Source: Uloborus plumipes (lineage: Eukaryota; Arthropoda; Arachnida; Araneae; Uloboridae). From it: a stretch of DNA of 64,000 bases. Position 1 is the first letter of the stretch; every line of letters begins with the position of its first letter. Of this stretch, positions 22,831 through 34,689 are shown in pieces. The translations under genes and the position numbers were made by a program. A model generated the notes under the pieces. It was given only the letters and a program-made list of their open reading frames with translations, searched no databases and was not told the DNA's origin. The stretch is taken from the NCBI GenBank assembly GCA_038373865.1, contig JAXGGA010003412.1, positions 1 to 64,000 on the forward strand, written 5' to 3'.

Positions 22831-23076
22831 CCATTAGTGGTTTCATAATTCATGTAAACCGAGTTCAACCTGTAATCTATTTTCTATTCCAGAATAAATC
22901 AATTGAAATCCAACAAATTTTGCTTCAAATTTCGAAATTACTTATTGTTATTGATAAAAAGGATAAAAACGTGAAGTGTTCTTACCCCTTTTAGTGATTT
23001 TACTGTTCTTGCAGATTATTTATTGCTGTCTGTTGCAAGTGATTGTGAGGAGAGCTCAGTGCAGATAGCTTAAAAT

Positions 23077-23161
23077 ATGAGTCAATCTCTAGACGATATA
23101 TTAAAAGAGGTGCATTTGTCAGAAAAAGAATTCCAATCTCAACACCAATATCTAGCAAAAT
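23077..23161 (+). CDS. Possible first coding exon of an unknown gene
   Basis: ATG at 23077 reads MSQSLDDILKEVHLSEKEFQ, then SQHQYLAK, a charged helix-like start, up to a good donor GTAAGAG at 23162. A following stretch after an acceptor-like ATAATAG (from 23219) reads EEEQFKQVACDIEPYAVV, but joining it in phase 1 creates a stop, so the pair is not confirmed. It may belong to the coiled-coil gene seen from 41.6 kb onward, or to nothing. Confidence 0.3.
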
Positions 23162-23998
23162 GTAAGAGTTTCAGGTATTTGCCAATTTTAAAAGCATTCT
23201 ATCTTGAATTATAATAGGAAGAGGAGCAGTTTAAGCAAGTGGCCTGTGATATTGAACCTTATGCTGTTGTCTCTACACCAGTAGCAGACCCGTTAGTTTG
23301 AATGTTTCTAGGGAAGGAGGGGGAAAGGGTTATGTACTCAATATTATTAACAGCAAAAAGCACGCCATGTATATGCATAAACGTCAATTTCTCGAATCCG
23401 GGGGGGGGGGGGAGGTAATTGACCCGGACCTTCTAAATGACGGGCCTGACCAGTAGACAAATTGATTGATCATGAGCAATCCTTTCTTTTTGCGGATTGT
23501 GCTTAAAAATCAGCGAACAATCCACCAAAAGGGAAGATTGCGGCATTGCTCATTCATTTGTCTACTGGTAGAAATACCCGCACACATAGCCCCTCGACTT
23601 AAATCTTGTACTTGGTAGTCTACGTATACAATTGCGGGAAGGAAAAAAAAAACATAGAGTTCTTTCACTGTACATTGTTGATAGTGTATCATAATAAAAT
23701 TTAATGTAATCTAGTGTGAATCTGAGTACACTGGATAAAAATCGTTAAGTTCACGTTCAGTAAAAGAGTTTTAAAAGTTGAAACAAGAAATATGTTCTAC
23801 AACAAATACATATTACTTTTACTTTGAAAAACTAACAATAAATCCCTACAAATTTTTTAAAAATCTAGCAACTTGAATCTTGATGTACTTTTATGAGATG
23901 AAACTATTTTTTGTGGGGACAAAATATCAAGCTAACTTGAAATGACGTCACTTATTGGGTACTACTAGTGCCACTATCATTAGCCGAACTAGAAAGTA

Positions 23999-24171
23999 CA
24001 GCCAAGTCTCGATAACTCGAAGCCCCAAGGGACTGGCTAAAAGCTTCGAGTAATTGATAGTTCGAGTTATAGGTGGTTCCCACTACCTCCTCAAATGTTT
24101 GGGATCCAGTGAGATCTTCGAGATAAAGGAATAGTCGAATTATAAGGCTTTGAGTTATCGAGACTCGGCTG
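23999..24171. mobile_element. 173-bp TA-flanked MITE
   Basis: Inverted ends CAGCCAAGTCTCGATAACTC and GAGTTATCGAGACTCGGCTG, with TA at 23997-23998 and 24172-24173. Size, ends and TA duplication fit a Tc1/mariner or pogo-type MITE. It directly adjoins a mariner remnant; the similar texts ATTAGCCGAA on both sides suggest local rearrangement. Confidence 0.8.
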
Positions 24172-24173
24172 TA

Positions 24174-24700
24174 TTGGGTTGTCCCATAATTATTAGCCGA
24201 AATCGAAACATAAAGGAAAACCTGCGTCAAAGCTAAAGAAATATATTTTATTTTTTGAAGTATTTACCAAAGGCAAAAATACTCTTTTCCCAACCAGTTT
24301 TGAATGCAAAAATGGCCTTGTAGCAGAAGTCGGCATCACTTAGGTCAACTTCCTAAATCACATCACAAACCTGTCCAACTTACGAAACATGTGATAATCA
24401 GTCGGAGCCAAGTCTGAAAAGTAAGATGAGTACAGCAGAAGCTTACATCCAAATGCCTGGATGTCTTGTCAGCCACCAATTGAAACATAAAACCTTGCTC
24501 CATCTCGCAAGAATGTGGGACTGGACCTTCACAAGTGCTTGTTGTTTTATAAGAAGTTTCCCGTGTCTTCATTTAATTAACATGCACAGCGGCCTCGAAC
24601 CTCGGGAGGAACTCATAATGGACAACGGGGTCTTGGCAGTCCACCAAAGGAAAACGAGACTCTAATGTGGATGGAGACGATGTCTGATTACTGAATAGGC
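24174..24700 (-). pseudogene. mariner transposase remnant
   Basis: Minus-strand translation in several frames shows mariner landmarks: DPVVHYEFLP (family form VVYYELLP), then after a gap YFSDLAPTDYHMFRKLDRF, which corresponds to the mariner YSPDLAPSDYHLF block near the third catalytic Asp, and finally CYKAIFAFKTGWEKSIFAFG near the C-terminus. The left edge TTGGGTTGTCCCATAA at 24174, next to TA, looks like a mariner terminal repeat. Stops and frameshifts are numerous and the N-terminal half is missing. Confidence 0.7.
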
Positions 24701-25114
24701 CGTGGTCTAGGGCAACCACATTTTAAGGGCCTCCAAATGACTAAAATTGCTTCTAGTCAATGGCTAAAATCGTTTTATCCACTGCTTAAAATTGCAAAGT
24801 CCGAGTACAGGGGCCCCAAAAAAGTATTTGGCCTAGGGTTCACAGTAATGTCTTAATCGGGCCCTGGATGGAGGCTTGATTTGAGCGTCTGTTCCAGTTC
24901 CTTTTCAGTAGCTGTAATTTTCGTCACCGCTATCGACGAAAAACAAACAAACCTCCTCTTGGGTGTCATTTGGCTACATTGCAAACTTCAGCTTGCATTG
25001 CTAAAAGGCAGACCTGTGTAGCCATCTAGGACAAAGCAATAGCGATAAAAGTAATTTCGCGGATCAAAAGTGTATTAATTTTGTCTTTAAAGAAATACTA
25101 TAAAAATATATGCA

Positions 25115-25480
25115 GTTAGAGATGTAAAAAACTCAGTTTTTGAGAGCCGGAATAGAATCCGGGAAATTTGGGGAATAAAACCCGAAACTTTAGGGGAACA
25201 TTGAGAATTTTGAATGTAAATGAATATAGTAATTTTTCTTAGTTGTTATCTGCCTACTATATGAGTGAAAAATAAAGACTTCGTTGTAAATTGAATCGTT
25301 TATTTGAACAACCAGTCTCAAGAGACAAGCTCTAAAAGTTCAAAAACGCATTTTGATCTAATTTTAAAATTTTTCTACTTCGAAAATTCCCAGAACTCTC
25401 GGGAATTTTCAAAAATCCCTTCCCAAAAAACCCGGTTTTTCCCCGGAAATAAACTGGGTTGCCACCCTTTGCATCTCTTC
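25115..25480. repeat. hAT-like noncoding element with GGGAATTTTC motifs
   Basis: Subterminal blocks AGAGATGTAAA (left) and AGAGATGCAAAGGGTGGC (right, other strand) are inverted relative to each other, with internal CCGGGAAATTTGGGG and CCCGGTTTTTCCCCGG. It looks like a nonautonomous hAT, but no clean target duplication was found. A frame inside it has no support. Confidence 0.45.
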
Positions 25481-25514
25481 TCTACACGCAACACACTACC
25501 AGCTTGCTTTTTTA

Positions 25515-25890
25515 TCCAGAGACTGCAGTTTCGTTCTTTTTAGAACTCATCAGTCTGGAATATGAAATAACCGAGCTGGGGGCAAATATCATCTCATAGA
25601 AGCTAAGAGTACCAAAAAAAAAAAAAAAAAACAACAACTGGTATCCAATGTAAAATTAGCACTCCAGGGAGAAACCGCAGCAATAATACGGTACAACTCG
25701 TAAATTTAAGGCGGAGCATATAGGTATTAAGTTGTAAATTACCGACCTAAAGCCAAGAATACATGAAATACACCGCCGGCACGGTTATCCCATCCGTATA
25801 CTAGTTTCATTCTTTTTAGAACTCATCAGTCTAAAATAGGAGGTAACCTAAAAAGAACGAAATGGCAGTCTCTGGATGGAATAACCGAGC
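25515..25890. repeat. Direct and inverted copies of TTTTTAGAACTCATCAGTCT
   Basis: TTTTTAGAACTCATCAGTCT occurs at about 25536 and 25815 in direct orientation. The block CCAGAGACTGCAGTTTCGTT (about 25515) recurs inverted at about 25856-25879, followed in each case by ATAACCGAGCTGG. Probably one fragmented repeat element. Confidence 0.55.
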
Positions 25891-25959
25891 TGGCGCGCTG
25901 GCGGTGCATTGCATGTATTTCTGCCTGAGCCCTGGCTTGCGGCGGTAACTTACTACTAG

Positions 25960-26055
25960 GGATTGCAATACCGGAGCAAAAACACAATACCGGTATTCGG
26001 TATTTTTAAAACGCCAATACCGGAATACCGGTATTTGAAATTTTTCAAAAAAAGA
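25960..26055. repeat. ATACCGGTATT-rich element end
   Basis: TAGGGATTGCAATACCGG, then repeated AATACCGGTATT motifs. This resembles one end of a known hAT MITE type; the other end was not located. About 26056-27340 is AT-rich without a supported gene. Confidence 0.5.
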
Positions 26056-27346
26056 AGAAAACATACTGGTTTTGTTGTAGTGTTCAATAATTTACACAAA
26101 AATATAAATTACACAGGCCTGCAAAAATACACTTTTTAAAAATTGTTTTGATTTAGTTAACTGATCTCCATGTACTTTTTTGCGCTGATTTCAAAAATGG
26201 CATTGGTTTTTTTCTATCACGTAAGGCTTGCCTACAAAATAAAGTTGAATTTTTTGAAAAAAGTACAAAAAATCGGATAATTTTGAATTTTTTAAAAATT
26301 TTTACCATAAAGTAAAAGCAGAAAAATAATAAAGCCTAGCTAAAAAGAGCATAAAAGTGATGGAAATGCGTTGCAAAGTTATAAGTCTTTGAGAAGGATT
26401 TAGGCAAGTTAGGTTCATGAGGAACAGGGCGAATAGCTAAACGTACATGTATGTTGGTTGGTTTTTTTTTTTTTTTTTTCAAATTGGCACCTTGCACTAA
26501 AGAACAAGAATTTCAGTCATCACTGTGATTTTCAGGCTCTCTCTATATCATGGGTACTCCAAAACGAAGTGATTTCTTCTTACTTTGAAACAATTGTCTC
26601 AGTTCTTCCAAACACACAGAATACACTAGACGGGGAGCCCAAGATTTATCTTGGTCACGTAGTTTAACACCAAATTATGTAAAATACACCTTCTTAACAA
26701 AAGTAGAAATGTTCATTTGTTGCCTCTTGACCGTTAAAACCCACTAATGTAACAGAAATAGTTAAGAGAGTTGACTTATCCTCTTAGCCATAGATATGTA
26801 TACTACAGTGGCTATAGCTTCACACTGAGTCACTGATTACAATCAAGGTCACGGCTCACTACATTCTTCATAATGAGGCCTAGTGAACAGTTAGAATGGA
26901 GAGGGAGCAAACTGAGGGAGAATTGTCTTGTTTTAGTAGGAAATGGATTTTTCGAGTTTAGATTAATTGTCTTATTCAAATAAATAAATTAAACTTTTTT
27001 TTTTTCCAAGTAACATGCTCACATTGTTCAATATCATGTCCACCATGTAAGCTCTACAGTTCATATTAAATTTACACTTATATAGGCTGTAATATTGAAA
27101 AATATTGCCCATATTTACCCGAAGACCTTAAAAATAAGCAAATATCAGTCGAAATTTGTGACTTATTTGAAGGTGATGGAATTTTTTCACTATTTTTTCC
27201 GTAATCAGCACATAAAATACTGTTGAAACCAATAGTTAAATGTGCAACAATTTTTTCATCGCAGACCTGTGTTATCTTATGCAAATATAATATAGAAGAA
27301 CAAATATTTTGGTGAAATAATAATAAATGCAAAACAGTGAGCAATA

Positions 27347-29519
27347 CACTAGGTGGCCAAAAGTATCCGGACACTTTCAAAAATTCACATTTTTACATAT
27401 AGCTCGAGAAATAAGTGATGAATTGTTCTTTAACTTTAGTCATACAAAATATAGGCTTCACCGAACATTTCCAAGTTGAAATTAAATTACCCTTGCATTT
27501 GGGGGACGACAAGAAGGGGGTTGAAAGAAAAACCGCTTTTTGACCATAACTCTTCGAAAATAGCTCGGAATCAGTGGTCGGAAGTAGCGCGCTACAAGTA
27601 GCGAAACTACTGTAGTAGCTACATTTTTTAGTAGTTTGTAGTGTAGCGCACTACTTTTTAAAAAAAGTAGCGTAGTGAGTAGCGCGATACAAAAAAATAG
27701 TAGTTTGTAGCGATTTCTGAAAACTACTTTTAAATTAAAAAAAATAAATAAATAAATGAAAAAAATTAAAAAAAAAAAGAGAACGACGGAAAAAAACAGG
27801 GTTTTTCTTGTGGCGAATATTCGTAAAAATTGTAAAAATATCTAAAAAATGAAATTTTAGCAAAAAAAAAAAAAGGAACAAAAAGGAAAAGTAATAAATA
27901 AATTCAAAGACAATTCCTATTTCTATTTCATATTCGAATGAGGTAATTTTTTATTCTAAACCACTTTTCGAATTTTTTCGGTCGATCTTCAAACGGTGTA
28001 TTCTTGTTATTTATTTATTTTTTTTTTAAGTAGCGAAGTAGCAACTACATTTCAAAAGTAGTGTAGCTCGCTACATTAAAAAAAAAGTAGTTGTAGCTGT
28101 AGTTAACTACATTTATAAGAAAGTAGTTGTAGTTGTAGTTCGCTACGAAAAATATGTAGTTTTTCCAACCACTGCTCGGAATAAGCTATTAATTTCAGTA
28201 ATTAATTAGCATACTATGTATAATTACTGTACAAATTTTTATGAACGTACCACTCTTACTTCTGAAGATATGAAACATTTTTGAAAAAACGGCAATTTTA
28301 TTTGAAGGGTTTTTGCTCATAACACGCAGAGTTTTTGATCAAATCTTATCACAACTTCAGGAAAGATGACAAAATACAAGAGAAAGAACATACTAAAACC
28401 GTAAATAAAAATATTAAAAATTCGATGAGACATGAACGTTAAAAGGAAATAATTTTTCACGGCGCATGCGCGAACGACAGAAATTTATAGCTACAAAAAT
28501 ATTGTAGCCTGATTTATACTGCATCTTATAAAAAAAGTTCCAGTTGAATATCATGAAAATGAAAAAGATATCAGCGATCTAGTGAGCTGTATTTCATTCA
28601 TTCGCAGACAAAACATAAATAGTGAGGGTCTGTCCACAAAGAGCTATTTTTAAATTAAAGGTTATTGCGTCGTCTTTCAAAACCATCGTTTCAGAGGTTG
28701 TCCGGATACTTTTGGAAACGTACGTATAAGGTCTTTTTGGCCGAACAGACGAAATGTGACTTCTATGCCGAATATAAATTTTCAAACTGTATACAATTTA
28801 ACATTGAAAAAAAATGATCGATTGTCACCACACTATTTGTGGACAACCCCTCACTATTTATGTATTGTCTGCGAATGAATGAAATACAGCTCACTAGATC
28901 GCTGATATCTTTTTCATTTTTCATGATATTCAACTGGAACTTTTTTTATAAGATTCAGTATAAATCAGGCTACAATATTTTTGTAGTTATAAATTTCTGT
29001 CGTTCGCGCATGCGCCGTGAAAAATTATTTCCTTTTAACGTTCATATCTCATCGAATTTTTAATATTTTTATTTACCGCTTTAGTATGTTCTTTCTCTTG
29101 TATTTTGTCATCTTTCCTGAAGTTGTGATAAGGTTTGATCAAAAACTCTGCGTGTTATGAGCAAAAACCCTTCAAATAAAATTGCTGTTTTTTCAAAAAT
29201 GTTTCATATCTTCAGAAGTAAGAGTGGTACGTTCATAAAAATTTGTACAGTAATTATACATAGTATGCTAATTAATTACTGAAATTGATAGCTTATTCCG
29301 AGCTATTTTTGAAGAGTTATGGTCAAAAAGCGGTTTTTCTTTCAACCCCCTTCTTGTCGTCCCCCAAATGCAAGGGTAATTTAATTTCAACTTGGAAATG
29401 TTCGGTGAAGTCTATATTTTGTATGACTAAAGTTAAAGAACAATTGATTACTTATTTCTCGAGCTATGTGTAAGAATGTGATTTTTTGAAAGTGTCCGGA
29501 TACTTTTGGCCACCTAGTG
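27347..29519. mobile_element. Foldback transposon 2, Tc1/mariner-type ends
   Basis: Ends CACTAGGTGGCCAAAAGTAT and the reverse complement, flanked by TA (27345-27346 and 29520-29521). The arms are several hundred bp each, separated by about 195 bp (28642-28835) that holds a third copy of the motif TGTCCGGATACTTTTGG. The left arm is interrupted by a 603-bp hAT MITE. Mirror-image frames in the arms are by-products. No transposase was found, so it is nonautonomous. Confidence 0.88.
27572..28174. mobile_element. hAT MITE with GTAGC/GCTAC repeats
   Basis: Ends CAGTGGTCGGAAGTAGC and, on the other strand, CAGTGGTTGGAAAAACTAC. The 8-bp duplication CTCGGAAT is perfect (27564-27571 and 28175-28182). 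The opposite arm of the surrounding palindrome, near 29293-29310, has the single-copy site. Both subterminal regions are dense in AGTAGC and CTACTTTT motifs, possible transposase contact sites. Noncoding. Confidence 0.92.
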
Positions 29520-29653
29520 TATATGACATTAAAAAGAAAAAAAACACAGATAAAATTAATTATTTTTTCAACACAAAAAATAACAAAACGTATAGTATAG
29601 TGCAAAAAATTTTGCCTGGTGTCAATATCAATTGAAAAAAAAAAAAACTTTTT

Positions 29654-30340
29654 CTACTGCTGATTTTTAAAATAAAATCTTAAAAAACGCGAAGCGTCTA
29701 TCGAACTGTCATTCAATCTGGAGCGAATTTTTGTACATTTAGTTCCAGCAGCTGAAAATGCGCGCTCGGAATCGACGCTGGTAGGGGGTATTATTAACAA
29801 TGTGCGATAGGTGCGCTCCAAGTACTTACCCCGAAGTCCTTCGTCTTCAAATAATTGTATTTCTCTTCTGATCTTTTTGGAAACATCTGTTTTCGGTGCT
29901 ATACTAGTACTGTTTGTAGCAATTTTCTTATTTATGGCTTGCTGTGACTTTTCCTGGAGAGACAATTCTTCTTCCACCTCAATATCATCTTCATCAATTT
30001 GTTCTTGCTCAGGAAGAGTTGTTGCTTGCTTTTCCAAACCTTGTTGAAGGAAATTTATGATGAATGTGACAACATTTGATCGTTGTTATTTTTTTCCCTT
30101 CTCTCTCTGTTCCTTTTTGTAATTCACTAAAATTATGCAAATACCTCAAAATATCTTCCACTTTATTATGTGGTTCCTCTGTGCGTATTTTCAAAGCACT
30201 GTACAATTTTTTGGCCAGTGGAGTGTCTTGCTCGTTTAGTGACTGCAGCATAAAGTTGATTATGGCATTCGCTGTTAATGAGTTAGTTCACACAAATTCA
30301 AAAAACAAATAATTCTTGCAATTCGTCATTGAGCATAGTG
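29654..30340 (-). pseudogene. hAT transposase C-terminal remnant
   Basis: On the minus strand the upstream part reads LNEQDTPLAKKLYSALKIRT, then KVEDILRYLHN. After a frameshift near 30010-30050 come an acidic stretch (DEDDIEVEEELSLQEK), YLERTYRTLLIIPPTSVDSE, RAFSAAGTKCTKIRSRLND, and an ending in FLRFYFKN. The PPTSVDSERAFSAAG block is the hallmark of the hAT C-terminal dimerisation domain. The N-terminal BED finger and the first catalytic residues are absent. It sits about 130 bp from foldback 2 and is not obviously related to it. Codon use is ordinary for the window. Confidence 0.85.
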
Positions 30341-30609
30341 TGTTTTTTCCACACAACAGCTTTTATTTTAAATAGAAATTGTTTTAAATCACTAGAAGAA
30401 CGTATAAAATAAACATAATTTGTGTATTTTAAATAAAAATCAAAGTATTGATTCTATTGTAGTTAGGAAATCAAAGGAAATATAAAAATCATAATTAAAA
30501 TCTGAAATTGGTTTAATAAATATGACTCCTTGCATACAGGCAAAATAAAAGTTCGCTATTTTTGGCCTCCAATTATTTTTTTAAGAATAAATACTTTTCA
30601 CTCTAAGTA

Positions 30610-31866
30610 GGTTTGGTTCGGGTAAGTGGGTTACCCCCTTAAAACTGAAATACGCGCATAGTTTTTATACTTTTTTTTCTGATCATGTTATATTTTATCA
30701 GTGATTTATTTTGCATACATTTGAATCTCATGAAAAAATTTTATAGAACTTTTACTTATGTCAAAAAAGTTTCTAAAAGTGTTTCAAGGTTAGTTTTTTT
30801 CATTTTTCTATATTCATTAAGTTTTCTTGTAGAGCTTAGCATGAAATACACATTGCAATGTTAATATTTACACAAGGTGTTATTAATAAGTGTTTAAGAG
30901 GAGGGGTCCCACTTACCCCGTAGCTTTTTCCTATAAGGGTAAGTGGGTCCCCTCACTATGGGGTAAGTGGGTCCCCTCGTAATAATGATGATTTCAAAAT
31001 GAAAAGCAGTTCCGAAGAAACAATTTCTAAGATGAAATGAAAAATAATGATGCAGACCTAGAAGGAATTGTGATGGTTCAGCTACAAAAGCTGCAAAAAC
31101 TGGTGACTATGTATTTGGGAAACTTGCATCGTAGAAAACCATAAAGTATTATGAAGTTCTAATTTTAGAATATGATACAAATGAAAAAATTACTGCTAAA
31201 TTTGATAGAAAGAATAGAAATAGCTATACTTTTTGTTGGTTTAATGTAAGTGATATTAGAATTACAACTGAGGATGAAATGATAATGTTTCTCCTTCAGC
31301 AAACTTAGAATAAACGCTGTCATTAAGTGTTTCCATTTTTTTTCAACCTATATATTTTTATTATTTTACCAAAATTGATCGTAATCGACTTTATTATGTT
31401 TATTCAACACTAAGTTATATGTAAAAGCAAAAAATATGCCTAACGGCTTTTAATGAATTTAACAGACATAATTGTTTTGTACTCCGCTTTATATTTTTTT
31501 GTCATACACATTTAAATGTAAGTCGTAAATGGATACATTTACAAAAGAATATTTCCTACTAAAATTATACAGGTAGGACCCGCAAACCCCTTTTTCAGAT
31601 ATGCTCACTTTAAAAATAAATAAATGGGGGTGGCCCACTTACCCCTTCCTAGGGGGCAAGTGCCCCCAACCCACGTCATTTATTAAAGAATACGATAGTT
31701 AAAAATATTTAAAGCATTTTTTAGGAAATAATGCTGAACTTGTGTTTATTAATAATGTCCAAGCTAAAATAAGTCAACAAGTTTAAACTGTTTTGCTTTA
31801 AAACTGTTGTAAGGCTGTAAAAAAAGAACCATTCTAAAAATTGGGTCCACTTACCCTAACCAACCC
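30610..31866. mobile_element. TA-flanked element with internal GGGTAAGTGGG motifs
   Basis: Ends GGTTTGGTTCGGGTAAGTGG and, on the other strand, GGGTTGGTTAGGGTAAGTGG, next to TA on each side. Motifs of the type GGGTAAGTGGGTCCCCTC recur inside at about 30902 (inverted), 30938, 30962, 31628 (inverted) and 31655, so the terminal motif is scattered through the interior. No intact frame; a Tc1/mariner-like nonautonomous element is likely. Confidence 0.65.
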
Positions 31867-32106
31867 TATTTAAAATGTTCTTACTTATACTATCTATGAG
31901 AGGAATGAGGAGAGGCAATTGTGCCCTACCTGGCTTTTTTTTAAAAGTACCAGATGTATTTTCTTGATTTTTTAGAGATTTTCAAATTTTAAATATAGCA
32001 TATACAAACATAGGCCAACAATAGGGAAGGTATTGGCGGGTACTACAACGATGGTGCTCGAACTGAGAATGATAAAAAAAAACTAACTAGCACGTATATT
32101 TGTGTA

Positions 32107-32334
32107 CCGTAAATCAGGGTTACTTGGACCCAGAAGAGGGCTACTTGAGCCCACAGTAAAATGATAAAATCTGGTTTTGGTACTAGCGTTAGAGACTGCA
32201 GAGGGCTTCTACCTAGTGGAGAAACGAGGAACTACGTGCAAGTCTTCAACTAGTAGGTACCAAACCTAGGTTTTATCATTTTATTGTAGTGGGCTCAAGT
32301 AACCCCCTAGGGTCCAAGTAACCCTGATTTACGG
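32107..32334. mobile_element. 228-bp MITE with long perfect inverted repeats
   Basis: The terminal 25 bp, beginning CCGTAAATCAGGGTTACTTG, are perfectly inverted at the other end, and a second inner pair (GGGCTACTTGAGCCCA against TGGGCTCAAGTAACCCC) follows. TA flanks both sides (32105-32106 and 32335-32336). A Tc1/mariner-type MITE that is probably recent, given the perfect ends. Confidence 0.88.
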
Positions 32335-32538
32335 TACCGTTTTAAAAAAGTGTCTCGCCCTCCTGAAGTAGCGTAGAGTACACGCAATTTCCCACAACAT
32401 TCACCTGGTCCCTTTTTCATTTTGACAATAGAAAGAGCACAAAACATATTGTACTGGCGTGGCTACAAATCGAGCTCGATCCCTCCCAATAATACTAAAA
32501 CCGTAATGAGTATAAAAAACAAAGTAGTGCTATATATA

Positions 32539-33715
32539 CACTGCTCGACATTGAAAATGCAACACCAAGAAGGAGTGGTCAGAAATTGATGAAATTTGGT
32601 AAGAAGACAGAGACAGCATGGAACAATAAGTGATATTTATTTCAAAATAAATAAGCAAAATTTAGAGCGAGGACGGCGTCGGCTCAGTAAGAAGTAGGAC
32701 CACCGCGGACAGCGATGCACGAAGAAATACGTCTAGGCATGGAGTCAATAAGCCTGCGGATGGTGTCCTGAGGGATGGCACTCCATTCCCTTTCAACCAT
32801 TTGCCACAGTTCGTCCTCTGAACGAGGCAGTGGCAGGTTCTGCAAACGGCGTCCAATCACGTCCCACACATGTTCGATTGGTGACAAATCAGGAGAGTAT
32901 GGTGGCCAGGAAAGTATCTGTACACCTCGTAGAGCATGTTGGCTGATTCGAGCACTGTGAGGCCGGGCGTTATTCTGTTGAAAAACTGCATTTGGCAGAC
33001 CCTGAAGGTAGGGGATTGCCACCGGCCGCAGTACATTATCTAGATATCGTTGGGCCGCCATAGTGCCCCGAATACGAACTAGAGGTGATACGGAATTGTA
33101 TGCAATAGTGCCCCAAACCATTATGCCACGTTGTCGCGCTGTGGGGCGTTCCACAGTTACTGCCGGATTCGATCTTTCTCCACGTCGACGCCACACACGT
33201 ATGCGATGACTATCGCTGGACAAACAGAAGCGGGATTCATCTGAGAACACTACGGTTCGCCATTCTGCCATCCACGTCGCTCTGGTCCGGCACCATTCCA
33301 AACGTTGGAGTCTGTGCTGTGAGGTCAATGGCAGTCTTCTTAGCGGGCGTCGTGATTGCAGGCCACGTGCAACCAGTCGGCGGAAAATGGTTCTGGTCGA
33401 CACAGGAACATCCAGGGTACCTTGCACGTGCTGCAGAATCGACGTACAAGTGACTTGCGGGTCCGCCACAGCTTGTCGGTGAATCCGTCGATCCAAGCGG
33501 TCTGACGTCACTCTGGCTGCACCTGCACCCCTCAATGTGGCTACATTTCCTCTTTCCAACCATCTCCGACACAGCCGATGCACAGTGCTTGCATCCATGT
33601 GGGTATTAGCTGCAATTTGACGTATGGACCAACCTCCCCTTCTCAGTCCGATCACCATACCCCTTGTAAAGTCGTCTATATGCTGGAAGTGTCTTCGTTG
33701 AGGACGGCGTGGCAT
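32539..33715 (-). mobile_element. Tc1-like transposon, one end missing
   Basis: The 3' end (low coordinate) is intact: after TA at 32537-32538 comes CACTGCTCGACATTGAAAAT, a familiar arthropod Tc1-like terminus, then GCAACACCAAGAAGGAGTG. The transposase follows on the minus strand. The matching inverted repeat expected 100-250 bp upstream of the ATG is absent: at 33716 the sequence changes into the C-rich, G-poor tract. Confidence 0.8.
32684..33715 (-). CDS. Tc1-like transposase, full-length frame
   Basis: An intact 343-residue frame, the usual Tc1 length. The N-terminal half carries paired helix-turn-helix DNA-binding domains (GWSIRQIAANTHMDASTVHR at residues 29-48; the second region at about 75-130). 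The catalytic half shows VVFSDESRF with Asp159, then FQQNNARPHSA where the family has QQDNARPH, then WPPYSPDLSPIEHVWD with Glu281. Residue 248, the expected second catalytic Asp, is Asn (AAT at 32972-32974), so cleavage activity should be lost. There are 32 residues between positions 248 and 281, two fewer than the classic DD34E spacing. The enzyme normally cuts and pastes its own transposon in the nucleus. The frame is clearly younger than most elements here, yet probably not active. Confidence 0.95.
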   Translation of the reverse strand: MPRRPQRRHFQHIDDFTRGMVIGLRRGGWSIRQIAANTHMDASTVHRLCRRWLERGNVATLRGAGAARVTSDRLDRRIHRQAVADPQVTCTSILQHVQGTLDVPVSTRTIFRRLVARGLQSRRPLRRLPLTSQHRLQRLEWCRTRATWMAEWRTVVFSDESRFCLSSDSHRIRVWRRRGERSNPAVTVERPTARQRGIMVWGTIAYNSVSPLVRIRGTMAAQRYLDNVLRPVAIPYLQGLPNAVFQQNNARPHSARISQHALRGVQILSWPPYSPDLSPIEHVWDVIGRRLQNLPLPRSEDELWQMVEREWSAIPQDTIRRLIDSMPRRISSCIAVRGGPTSY

Positions 33716-34689
33716 TTCCTCCTATCACATTCACCAACTCTCTACCCACCCCAATAACACTAACACAAATACTTCCACCCAACCCCAATCCCATCTCCAA
33801 AACCCAACCACAAAATATCACAAAACTTACCACTTTGAGTCATCTATTAAAAACCATCAAAATCATCACAACCTCATTATACTACTTAACACCTTATCAC
33901 ACAAATCCATCCCATACATACCACCATATTTTTAATCAAAACAAATGACCTTCCTATAATTGTTCTACTTTCTATCCAACTTTACCGACCACACCACCCA
34001 CATCCCCACAACCTCACTACCACTACCCACCCACCCCCATAAGACAAAAGCTAATCAAATATTGTACACATCTCCCACTCATTATAACCCCCTTACCCTC
34101 TAAATCCACTAAACACGAACCACACAGACTCTCTCATACCAATATTTAACACCAAAATTCCACAAACAAAATTAATTATCAATAACCCATACTAAACATG
34201 CCGACACAATATGCACCTAATGTCGTTAAAAATAAACACTCCTCCCGATTTTAATAGCACTCACCTATACATCATCTCACCTGATATCTCAGCATCTATG
34301 TTGTCCAAGATGTCCCTCGTCACATCCCATGCACTGAGCAATCTAATCCTCATACATCAATGACACATCATCGTACCAGTATCATGTGACACCAATCCCA
34401 ATTCCATCTATTCCTGTATGCTCTTGTTATACGCACTCCTAAAACCCCAAAAGCTATTCTAACACCTATCTCTCTCACAATGGCGATCAGACTCTACATT
34501 CATACATATTTGCTAAACTTGCGTTATATCAACGATGATCTCTGAACGTCGTCGCTACATCGTTGCTCTGTATCACCAGACTCCCATCCCCTACTAGCTC
34601 GACTCAACACGTTATACTCTCCCTTGTCTCCTAGGTCACCACTGACAGTATCACACGCAGTAATCCCCTCTATCAGAAATGATGAAGCG

